21,562 bases of DNA from AWTP1-13 sp039808585 (GTDB lineage Bacteria; Pseudomonadota; Alphaproteobacteria; Rhizobiales; Hyphomicrobiaceae), in NCBI GenBank assembly GCA_039808585.1, contig JBDHTJ010000082.1, positions 1 through 21,562 on the forward strand, read 5' to 3'. Below, in pieces: positions 7,485 through 15,745 of this stretch (position 1 is the first letter of the stretch; every line of letters starts with the position of its first letter). A program made the translations under genes and the position numbers. The notes under the pieces are model-generated. The model searched no databases, was not told where the DNA came from, and saw only the letters and a list, made by a program, of their open reading frames with translations.

Positions 7485-9563
7485 ATGAGCGACAGAGCGA
7501 AAAGGGGCCAGAGGTCCAGGCGCGCGGCATCGAGCCGGCGCGCGACGTTTGGCGCTATGCTCATCGTGGTTGCAGTCCAGGGAGCAGCGGCCGGCAGCGC
7601 GATAGCGACCGAGCCGAACAAGGACGGCGCCAAGGGCTGGTCGGGGCTCTACTTCGGCGGCAGCATCGGGCAGTTGTGGGGCTCGTCGGGGTGGTCGAGC
7701 AATGGTCCGGCGGGGGATGCCTCAGAGGGCACGTTCGGCTACGCGCGTGACTTCGATGCCTTCAAGGGGACGGGAAGCTACGCCCTGTCGCTGCAGGGTG
7801 GATACAATTGGCGATCACCCGATGGGCTGGTGCTGGGCGTCACTGCCGATGCGCAGGCGCCGAGCCTTCTGTCGCGCGAGGCAAGCTTTGCTTCTGCCAA
7901 CGTCGGCGACGCGGACATCGCGGAAAAAGTTAAACTCGTTGCCACCCTGCGGGCGCGGGTCGGTGTGATCCACAATAACTGGTTGTGGTACGGCACCGGC
8001 GGCTATGCGCTGGCCTGGGACAGCTTCGCCCGCACGCAGAATTCCGGCACGCCTGCCGGCGGAACCGCAACCGCTGATACGCGCGAGCACAAGGACTTCG
8101 TGCGCAATGGTTGGGTGGCTGGGGGCGGCGTCGAAATGCCGGTTGCAGCCAGCTGGACGGCCAACTTCGAGTACCTCTACACGGGTTTCAGCAGCGCCAG
8201 CACGTACTTCCCGCAGGGCAACCAGCGCTTCGCCTCGGATCTCAATCTGCAAAGCGTCCGCTTCGGGCTGAACTATCAATTCGCGGGCAGCGATGTCGCC
8301 AAAGGTGACTTCACGCTAAAGCCGCCGAGTGGTCTGGATTGGAGCGTGCATGGGCAGATGACGTACGTGCAGCAGTACGTGCTGCCGTTCCGTTCGCCCT
8401 ATGTCGGCACCAACAGCCTGATCCCGAACCAGACGCGGCAGACGTGGGACGCCACGTTCTACGTGGGGTTCCGGCCCTGGAAAGATGCCGAGGTGTGGAT
8501 CAACCCCGAGATCGATCAGGGCTTCGGTGTTTCGGGCACCCTGGGTCTCGCAGGATTTGCAAGTGGAGAGGCATACAAGCTGGGTTCAGCGGAGCCCTAT
8601 GCGCGATTGCATCGCACGTTCGTGCGTCAGACGTTCAACCTGTCGGGTGAGAGCGAGAAGATCGAGGCTGGGCCCAATCAATTGGCCGGGACGCAGCGCG
8701 AGAACCGCATCGTCGTCACACTCGGCAAGTTCGGGGTGCCAGATATCTTCGACGCCAACAAGTACGCCCATGATCCGCGCGTCGACTTCCTGAACTGGTC
8801 GCTGATCGACACGGGCACATTCGACTATGCGGCTGATGCCTGGGGTTACACCTATGGCATTGCGGCTGAGTATTACACCAAGTGGTGGACGTGGCGGTTC
8901 GGCATATTCGACCTTCCGAAGGTGCCCAACTCGACGGAACTCGATCCCACCTTCCAGCAGTTCCAGCTGATCGGCGAAGTGGAGCGCAGATACGAGATCT
9001 CGGGCAACCCGGGCAAGCTTGCGATTACGGGTTTCTCCACGCAGGCGCGGATGGGGCGCTTCTCTGATGCCATCGCGCTTGCCAATGCCACGGCGCAGCC
9101 CGCGGACATCGGTGCGGTGCGTCGCTATCAATCGCGCACCGGCATCAGCATGAACCTCGAGCAGCAGATCACGCCGACGATCGGTTTCTTCGCACGTGCG
9201 GGCTGGGCTGATGGCAGCAAGGAGCCGTTCGCCTTCACAGACATCGACAAGACGCTTGCTGCGGGCCTGGTATTCAATGGCAAATCCTGGGGGCGGCCCA
9301 ACGATACAATCGGCGTGGCGGGCGTCGTGAACGGCATCTCCAAGGTGCACCAGGAGTTCTTCAATGCCGGCGGGCTCGGCATCCTGATCGGCGACGGGCA
9401 ACTGCCGCGGCCGTCAGGCGAGCGCATCCTGGAAACCTATTACAGTTTTCCGGTGGGCTCCTGGCGCACGACGCTCGACTACCAATTCATCCAGAACCCG
9501 GCCTACAACACGGATCGCGGCCCTGTCTCAATCATCGGCACGCGGCTGCGCACGGCGTTCTGA
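7485..9563 (+). CDS. Double-barrel outer-membrane protein: Omp25/31-like domain fused to an OprB-like carbohydrate porin
   Basis: 692-residue exported protein. A basic start and hydrophobic stretch (about residues 20-41, ending ..GSAIATEP) form a signal peptide. Residues ~52-267 look like a small Omp25/31-type beta-barrel: WSGLYFGGSIG opening, YALSLQGGYNW and VRFGLNYQF as alternating strands. Residues ~285-692 look like an OprB-type porin: SVHGQMTYVQQY, repeated aromatic-girdle strands such as WTWRFGIFDLP, and a C-terminal phenylalanine (..RLRTAF) as expected for BAM-dependent insertion. ATG 7485 is chosen for its upstream TGAGGA 8 bases away and the leader it gives; ATG 7470 and an upstream frame to 7368 are alternatives. 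It may admit sugars, but the Fur-like box raises another possibility. The family is recognised by pattern only. Confidence 0.82.
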   Translation: MSDRAKRGQRSRRAASSRRATFGAMLIVVAVQGAAAGSAIATEPNKDGAKGWSGLYFGGSIGQLWGSSGWSSNGPAGDASEGTFGYARDFDAFKGTGSYALSLQGGYNWRSPDGLVLGVTADAQAPSLLSREASFASANVGDADIAEKVKLVATLRARVGVIHNNWLWYGTGGYALAWDSFARTQNSGTPAGGTATADTREHKDFVRNGWVAGGGVEMPVAASWTANFEYLYTGFSSASTYFPQGNQRFASDLNLQSVRFGLNYQFAGSDVAKGDFTLKPPSGLDWSVHGQMTYVQQYVLPFRSPYVGTNSLIPNQTRQTWDATFYVGFRPWKDAEVWINPEIDQGFGVSGTLGLAGFASGEAYKLGSAEPYARLHRTFVRQTFNLSGESEKIEAGPNQLAGTQRENRIVVTLGKFGVPDIFDANKYAHDPRVDFLNWSLIDTGTFDYAADAWGYTYGIAAEYYTKWWTWRFGIFDLPKVPNSTELDPTFQQFQLIGEVERRYEISGNPGKLAITGFSTQARMGRFSDAIALANATAQPADIGAVRRYQSRTGISMNLEQQITPTIGFFARAGWADGSKEPFAFTDIDKTLAAGLVFNGKSWGRPNDTIGVAGVVNGISKVHQEFFNAGGLGILIGDGQLPRPSGERILETYYSFPVGSWRTTLDYQFIQNPAYNTDRGPVSIIGTRLRTAF

Positions 9564-9579
9564 GTGGTGTCAGTGGTGG

Positions 9580-9595
9580 CCCCGCATGAGCGGGG
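9580..9595 (+). terminator. Weak hairpin after the porin gene
   Basis: CCCCGC (9580-9585), loop ATGA, GCGGGG (9590-9595), followed by only two T. It lies 17 bases after the porin stop in the gap between two convergent genes, so termination is plausible, but the poor T-run makes this uncertain. The rest of the 141-base gap to xseB shows nothing else clear. Confidence 0.4.
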
Positions 9596-9704
9596 TTCCC
9601 AGGTTGATCATGAGCGAGGCATCGGGCCTGTTCCCGGTGAAGCCTTTGTAAGCCCCCAACGAGGCCGTGCAGGTCAGAGCGGCCAATCGGCCAGAAGGCT
9701 GACG

Positions 9705-9971
9705 CTACTCCTGCGCTTTGAATGGTTCGCTGCCGGTGGGCTCGCCCTGCGCGTTGAGCGTGAGCTTCTCAACCCGCGCCTCGGCCTGCTTCAGCAGGCT
9801 GTCGCAATGCGCCTTCAGCGCCTCGCCACGCTCATAGATCGAGATGCTCTCCTCCAGCGCGACATCGCCTTTCTCCAGACGGCCGACAATGGTCTCTAGT
9901 TCCTTCAACGCCGTCTCGAACGACATGGCCTTGATATCTGCCTGATTGGCGGCTGGCTTCGCCATGCTCAT
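9705..9971 (-). CDS. xseB: Exodeoxyribonuclease VII small subunit
   Basis: About 88-residue small subunit of exonuclease VII, which binds XseA and takes part in single-strand DNA degradation. The family core is clear: MSFETALKELETIV, RLEKGDVALEESI and IYERGEALKAHC, forming a helical hairpin over residues ~15-70. AGG stands 5 bases before the ATG at 9971; a GTG at 9977 and an ATG at 9965 are alternative starts. It lies 40 bases after the histone-deacetylase-like gene on the same strand, very likely in one transcript. In many alphaproteobacteria this pair is followed by dxs; here the next gene is the convergent porin gene, so dxs is not linked. Confidence 0.93.
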   Translation of the reverse strand: MSMAKPAANQADIKAMSFETALKELETIVGRLEKGDVALEESISIYERGEALKAHCDSLLKQAEARVEKLTLNAQGEPTGSEPFKAQE

Positions 9972-10011
9972 GATCACCTGCGCATTGTCTTTCGTAAGCC
10001 GCAGCCGGCCC

Positions 10012-10962
10012 TTACGAGCTCGCCTGCATCAGCGCCCGCACGTGCACGCCGGTGGAGCGGGCGAGGGCGTTGAGGTTGTAGCCCCCTTCGAGCATCGACA
10101 CCAGCCGACCCTGTGCAAGACTGTCGGCGATCTCTGCGATCTTGCTGGTAGCCCAGAAGAAATCCGGCTCGGTCAAGCGAAGATTGGCAAGCGGGTCATC
10201 CTGGTGTGCGTCGAATCCCGCCGAGATGAATACGAAGTCCGGCGCGAAATTGCGCAATGCCGGCAGCACCCGCGTGTTGAAAGCCTCCTTGAACGGATCG
10301 CCCCCATCCCCTGGCCTGAGCGGGGCATTGAAGATGTTGCCGACGCCCACCTCGTTCCAGTCGCCCGTGCCGGGATAAAGTGGCATCTGGTGCGTCGAGG
10401 CGAGGAATGCGTCCTTGTCGGACCAGAAGATGTCCTGCGTACCGTTGCCGTGGTGCACATCGAAATCGACCACCGCCACCCGTTGTGCCCCATACTTCTT
10501 GCGCGCATACAGCGCCGCAATGGCCACGTTGTTGAAAAAGCAGAAGCCCATTGCACGCTCCGCCTCGGCGTGATGCCCGCACGGACGCACCTGGCAGAAG
10601 GCGTTCTTGATGCCGGACGTCTTGTCCATCACCCGGTCGACCGCGAGCAGCCCCGCACTGACGGCCCGAAGCGCAGGCTCCCATGACTTGGAGGTCAGCG
10701 CCGTGTCGGGATCGAGCTGCGCAGGCGGCTCCCCCTCTGCGGGCCGCACACCCTTGATCCATTCGAGATAGCTCTTGGGATGCGCAAGCGTGATCGCGTC
10801 CTCGACGTCCTCGCGCAGCGGCGCCTCCTCGCGCTTGAGAGGCGAGAACACCTCGTGCGCGAACAGCCGATCCAAGGCGCGCATGCGGTCGGGCCGTTCG
10901 GGATGCCCAGGTCCCATGTCGTGATCGACGAAGCAGGGATGCGTAATGTGAAGCGTGCTCAT
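10012..10962 (-). CDS. Histone deacetylase-family zinc amidohydrolase
   Basis: 316-residue enzyme of the HDAC / acetylpolyamine amidohydrolase / AcuC superfamily, which removes acyl groups from amines or lysines with a catalytic zinc. Visible active-site elements are GPGHPERPDR (17-26), the His pair in GHHAE (129-133), zinc ligands in DFDVHHGNG (Asp168, His170), a third ligand in AGFDAH (Asp251), and Tyr295 in EGGYN. All key residues are present, so it should be active. The natural substrate is unknown; in bacteria acetylated polyamines or protein lysines are the usual guesses. It starts a two-gene transcript with xseB. Confidence 0.93.
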   Translation of the reverse strand: MSTLHITHPCFVDHDMGPGHPERPDRMRALDRLFAHEVFSPLKREEAPLREDVEDAITLAHPKSYLEWIKGVRPAEGEPPAQLDPDTALTSKSWEPALRAVSAGLLAVDRVMDKTSGIKNAFCQVRPCGHHAEAERAMGFCFFNNVAIAALYARKKYGAQRVAVVDFDVHHGNGTQDIFWSDKDAFLASTHQMPLYPGTGDWNEVGVGNIFNAPLRPGDGGDPFKEAFNTRVLPALRNFAPDFVFISAGFDAHQDDPLANLRLTEPDFFWATSKIAEIADSLAQGRLVSMLEGGYNLNALARSTGVHVRALMQASS

Positions 10963-11173
10963 GTTGCGATCCAGCCGAGGGCCATGGCGCCAAGAAGCGC
11001 ATTTTGCCGTATCATCTCACCCCGCCGCGCCGTTTGTCATCCGCCAACCCCAGCCTGCCACGAAAGGCGAAGTCGGCGCCTTGCAAGCCCCCCCCACACC
11101 TTTTCTAGTGTCTTCGCAGGTCGAGCGCTTGCGCACTGTTTTGTCCTAGGGCGGGAGGGCATCTGCGCCCTGG

Positions 11174-12214
<1,041 letters not shown>

Positions 12215-12296
12215 CGTGCGTCTCCATCCCTGGGCAGTCTTTATCTGGTCCGAGAGTAGGCCCGGCCGCCGTCCGCGGCAACCCGTAGTCCGCGAC

Positions 12297-12326
12297 CGCT
12301 GAAAGGGAAGGGTTTCTCTTTCAGCG
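12297..12326. other. Hairpin overlapping the esterase stop codon
   Basis: CGCTGAAAG (12297-12305) and CTTTCAGCG (12318-12326) are perfect 9-bp arms around a 12-base loop. On the minus strand the first arm contains the TGA stop of the esterase gene. There is no following T-run, so it is more likely an mRNA structure between esterase and LLM genes than a full terminator. Confidence 0.5.
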
Positions 12327-13232
12327 CAGGCCGATCTTGCCGGCAAAGGCAGCGACGTCACCCATCGCCTCCCGCGCTTCGGGCAGAAGATGCACGAAGA
12401 TCGGCCAGACATGCAGAAGCCGGTCGCGCAATACCACGTCGACGGCGACACCCGCCTCCCTCGCCTTCTCGGCAAGCCGCAGCGTATCGTCGAGCAGCAC
12501 CTCGTGCCGGCTCGCGAACAGCAGCATGGGGGGAAGGCCTTCAAGATCCGCATAGAGCGGCGAGGCCCTCGGGTCCCGCGCGTCGGCATCACCCAGGTAG
12601 ACGCCGGCTCCGCGCCTGATCCCGCCGGGCGTGAACATGGCACACGATCTGGCGTTGCTCTGCAGGGAATTGCCCGTGGCGGCGAGGTCCGTCCATGGCG
12701 AGAAGGCGACGATCCCCTGCGGGGCCCGCAAGCCTGCATCCCGCGCACAGGTCGCGGTGACAACGCATAGGCCGCCGCCTGCAGAATCCCCTGCCAGCAG
12801 GATCGGCACATCGGGATGCTTGCTCGACAGCAACCGATAAGCTGCCAGCGCATCCTCCACCGCGGCCGGAAAGGGATGTTCCGGCGCCAGGCGATAGTCG
12901 AGCCCCCACACCTGCGCATCGACCGCTTTCGCCATGCCGATCAGGATCTGACGGTGCGTTTGCGGACTGCCATAGAAGTATCCGCCACCGTGGAGATAGA
13001 GGACGAGCGCCCGCGGCCTGGCCCCGGCCACGGCATCCACGCGATCGACAACATCGAAGTCCAGCGCAGCCTCCCTGACCGGCGTCACCTTCATGTCGTC
13101 GGGAACGCGCAGTGCCCGCTTGGGCGGATTGCGCATGTGTTTGCGCATCATCTCGAGATTGAGCGGCTTGTCGGACTGCCGTTTCAAGAAGAAGCGGAAC
13201 GCGCCGCCGAGTGCCCAGGCCTGCCAGCTCAT
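12321..13232 (-). CDS. Alpha/beta hydrolase of the hormone-sensitive lipase family (LipR-like esterase)
   Basis: 303-residue carboxylesterase. The HSL-family oxyanion motif HGGG is at 81-84, the nucleophile elbow GDSAGG at 148-153 (Ser150), Asp249 in LLDD and His274 in LLHVWP complete a plausible triad. DYRLAPEHPFPAA is typical for the family. ATG 13232 overlaps the stop of the short-chain dehydrogenase gene as ATGA, and GAAGG precedes it by 4 bases, so the two are translationally coupled. There is no signal peptide, so it is cytoplasmic. Beside a Baeyer-Villiger monooxygenase, the natural role is to hydrolyse the ester that enzyme makes. It resembles LipR of the M. tuberculosis mymA operon in class and length. 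Confidence 0.92.
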   Translation of the reverse strand: MSWQAWALGGAFRFFLKRQSDKPLNLEMMRKHMRNPPKRALRVPDDMKVTPVREAALDFDVVDRVDAVAGARPRALVLYLHGGGYFYGSPQTHRQILIGMAKAVDAQVWGLDYRLAPEHPFPAAVEDALAAYRLLSSKHPDVPILLAGDSAGGGLCVVTATCARDAGLRAPQGIVAFSPWTDLAATGNSLQSNARSCAMFTPGGIRRGAGVYLGDADARDPRASPLYADLEGLPPMLLFASRHEVLLDDTLRLAEKAREAGVAVDVVLRDRLLHVWPIFVHLLPEAREAMGDVAAFAGKIGLR

Positions 13233-14131
13233 GGCGCCTTCGTCCCGGACCGCGTGCCGGTTGTCCAAGGAGACCGGCTTTTGGGCCGGCTCAGTCCCTT
13301 GGCAATGTTCCGCTCGATCTTCTTGGCGATCGTGGCCCAATAGGTCCCGGGCTTCAGCCGCTGCAGGAAATCCATTCTCCGGGCATCGCTGCCGATCAGC
13401 ACGCGCGGCTCGTTACCCTCGATGCCGGCGATGATGCGCAGCGCAGCATCCTCCGGGCTCGTCTGCACCATGGCCTCAAACCGCTCGATGCCCTGTGCGC
13501 GCCGCTCGTTGTCCCGCACGAGGGCGCCGACCCGCGAGTTACGCGCGATCTGCGTGGCGATGCCGCCGGGATGCACCACGGTGAGCCGAACCGTGCTCTT
13601 GTTCATCTCGAATTCGTGCCGCAGCGATTCCGAAAAGCCGCGCACCGCGAACTTTGCTGCCGCATAGGATGCCTGGCCCGGCGGAGCGATGATGCCGAAG
13701 ATGCTGGACGTGTTGACGATGTGTGCCTCTTTCTGGGTTACGAGGTGGGGCAGGAACACCCGACACCCATAGACCACCCCCCAGAAGTTGATGCCCATCA
13801 GCCATTCCATGTCGGCCTGGCTCACCTCGTGGAACTGCCCGAACAGCGCCACGCCCGCATTGTTCACCACGATATTGAGCTTGGGATGCGCGGCAATAAC
13901 GGCTTTCGCGAAAGCTTCCATCTCGGGCGCACTCGAGACGTCGACGGCATGCGTCGTCACATTCACGGGATAATTGTCAGCGATCTCCGCTGCGACATCC
14001 TTGAGCCCCGCGGCATCGCGGTCTGCAATTGCCACCTCGGCCCCGCGGGCTGCGAGCTCCAGGGAAAGTGCTCGGCCGATGCCGTTTGCGGCTCCCGTAA
14101 CGACCGCTGCGGCGCCGTGGATCGTCGTCAT
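13229..14131 (-). CDS. Short-chain dehydrogenase/reductase (SadH-like)
   Basis: 300-residue classical SDR. The NAD(P)-binding TGAANGIG is at 12-19, NNAG at 90-93, catalytic Ser143 in NTSSIFG, and YAAAK gives Tyr156 and Lys160. All catalytic residues are present. ADRDA at the end of beta2 (Asp38) suggests a preference for NAD(H). The frame is open to 14242, but ATG 14131 follows GGGAG by 9 bases and gives the family N-terminus. It is the first gene of the SDR-esterase-LLM transcript and is divergent from the monooxygenase gene, 113 bases away. It probably interconverts an alcohol and a ketone; the substrate is unknown. The last ~25 residues are a basic, Pro/Ser/Thr-rich tail. Confidence 0.93.
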   Translation of the reverse strand: MTTIHGAAAVVTGAANGIGRALSLELAARGAEVAIADRDAAGLKDVAAEIADNYPVNVTTHAVDVSSAPEMEAFAKAVIAAHPKLNIVVNNAGVALFGQFHEVSQADMEWLMGINFWGVVYGCRVFLPHLVTQKEAHIVNTSSIFGIIAPPGQASYAAAKFAVRGFSESLRHEFEMNKSTVRLTVVHPGGIATQIARNSRVGALVRDNERRAQGIERFEAMVQTSPEDAALRIIAGIEGNEPRVLIGSDARRMDFLQRLKPGTYWATIAKKIERNIAKGLSRPKSRSPWTTGTRSGTKAP

Positions 14132-14155
14132 TGTTGGTATCTCCCGTGCCGCGAT

Positions 14156-14185
14156 TTGTCTGTATTTTGTGTCCGCCGATACTAT
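14156..14185 (+). promoter_or_regulatory. Candidate promoter of the monooxygenase gene
   Basis: TTGTCT (14156-14161) and TACTAT (14180-14185), 18 bases apart, match sigma-70 hexamers at 4 of 6 each. They lie in the 113-base gap between the divergent SDR and monooxygenase genes. A short dyad, TACC..GGTA, follows at the +1 side. The match is weak. Confidence 0.3.
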
Positions 14186-14244
14186 ACCTTCAGCGGTAAG
14201 GGCAATAGCGGCGAACGCCGACGAGGAGAGGGACGCGAACAACC

Positions 14245-15708
14245 GTGCCAGCAGAGCATTTCGACGTGATCGTCGTGGGCGCCGGTCTTTCTGGCATAGG
14301 CGCCGGATACCACCTCACCAAACGCTGCCCCGGCAAGTCTTTTGTACTTTTGGAAGGGCGCGGGAGCATCGGCGGCACATGGGACCTTTTCCGCTATCCC
14401 GGCATCCGCTCCGATTCCGACATGTATACGCTGGGCTACTCCTTCAAGCCCTGGACCGAGGCGAAAGCCATCGCCGACGGCCCCTCTATTCTCAAGTATG
14501 TGCGTGACACTGCCGCCGAGCACGGCATCGACAAGAAGATCCGGTTCAACACGCGCGTGAAGCGCGCCAGCTGGTCCTCGGCGGACGCGCGTTGGACGGT
14601 CGAGGCGGAGCAGGGCGTAGAGGGCGGCGAGAAGAGTATCGTCCGCTACACCTGCAACTTTCTGTTCATGTGCAGCGGCTACTACCGCTACGAGGCAGGC
14701 TACCGTCCGGAGTTTCCCGGCGAAGGCCGTTTCAAGGGCCGCATCGTCCATCCCCAGAAATGGACCGAGGATATCGAGTACGCCGGCAAGCGCGTGGTGG
14801 TCATCGGCTCCGGTGCAACGGCCGTGACGCTCGTGCCGGAACTCGCCAAGAAGGCCGCGCACGTCACCATGCTGCAGCGCTCGCCGACGTATATCGTCTC
14901 GCGTCCATCGGAGGACGAGATCGCCCAGAAGCTGCGTCGCCGCCTGCCTGAAAAACTCGCCTACCAGATCACCCGCTGGAAGAACGTGCTTCGCGGCATG
15001 TACATTTACCGCCTCTGCAAGCGGCAGCCCGAGCGCATCAAGAACCTCATCGTCGGCGGCGTGAAGATGGAACTCGGCCCCGACTACGATGTCGCCAAGC
15101 ATTTCACGCCGAAATACAACCCCTGGGATCAACGCGTCTGCCTGGTGCCGGACAGCGATCTGTTCAAGGCGATCCGCTCCGGCACGGCCTCCGTGGAAAC
15201 CGCCGAGATCGATGCCTTCGACGAGACGGGCATCACGCTGAAAGGCGGCCAGCATCTCGCCGCAGATCTGATCGTTACCGCCACGGGTCTCGATCTGCAG
15301 CCGCTGGGCGGCGCCCAACTCTCCGTCGATGGCCAGGCGGTCGAACTGCCGAAGCTGATGAGCTACAAGGGCATGATGTACAAGGATGTGCCCAACCTGG
15401 CATTCGCCGTGGGCTATACCAATGCCTCCTGGACGCTGAAGTGCGATCTCACCTGCGAGTATGTCTGCAGGCTCATCAATCTCATGGATCGCAAAGGCTG
15501 GCGCCGCTGCACGCCGCGTCTCACCGACCCGACCGTGACGCCAGAACCCTGGGTCGATTTCACTTCGGGTTACGTCGCGCGCGCTGCGCCAAAGATGCCG
15601 AAGCAGGGCTCGAAGCGGCCATGGCGCCTCTATCAGAACTATGCGCTCGATATCCTCATGCTGCACTTCGGCCGCCTCGAGGATGGCGCGATGGAGTTTC
15701 GCGCCTGA
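14245..15708 (+). CDS. FAD-dependent Baeyer-Villiger monooxygenase, EthA/MymA type
   Basis: 487-residue flavoprotein. FAD-binding GAGLSGIG is at 12-19, the NADPH-binding GSGATAV at 188-194, and between them lies the Baeyer-Villiger fingerprint FKGRIVHPQKWT (163-174). The consensus is FxGxxxHxxxW followed by P or D; here the last residue is Thr. GGTWDLFRYPGIRSDSDMY, VTMLQRSPTYIVS and IGYTNASWTLK-type stretches match my recollection of M. tuberculosis EthA and MymA, as does the length (~490). The start is GTG 14245, with GAGAGGG 12 bases upstream. It should insert oxygen next to a ketone to make an ester or lactone. SDR, esterase and acyl-CoA synthetase genes around it fit such a route. Confidence 0.93.
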   Translation: MPAEHFDVIVVGAGLSGIGAGYHLTKRCPGKSFVLLEGRGSIGGTWDLFRYPGIRSDSDMYTLGYSFKPWTEAKAIADGPSILKYVRDTAAEHGIDKKIRFNTRVKRASWSSADARWTVEAEQGVEGGEKSIVRYTCNFLFMCSGYYRYEAGYRPEFPGEGRFKGRIVHPQKWTEDIEYAGKRVVVIGSGATAVTLVPELAKKAAHVTMLQRSPTYIVSRPSEDEIAQKLRRRLPEKLAYQITRWKNVLRGMYIYRLCKRQPERIKNLIVGGVKMELGPDYDVAKHFTPKYNPWDQRVCLVPDSDLFKAIRSGTASVETAEIDAFDETGITLKGGQHLAADLIVTATGLDLQPLGGAQLSVDGQAVELPKLMSYKGMMYKDVPNLAFAVGYTNASWTLKCDLTCEYVCRLINLMDRKGWRRCTPRLTDPTVTPEPWVDFTSGYVARAAPKMPKQGSKRPWRLYQNYALDILMLHFGRLEDGAMEFRA

Positions 15709-15745
15709 GGCAAGGCAAGCCGGCCGCGTCCATCCTTCGCACCGC

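Noticed and set aside
7051..7633. Minus-strand open frames with collagen-like Gly-Pro triplets
   Set aside because: The triplets come only from the 9-bp GC-rich repeat; the flanks have no recognisable domain, the frame overlaps the porin start, and no good ribosome binding site is seen.
11088..11095. Run of eight C between the LLM and deacetylase genes as a phase-variation tract
   Set aside because: It lies outside any coding frame and away from a recognisable promoter, so no switching role can be argued.
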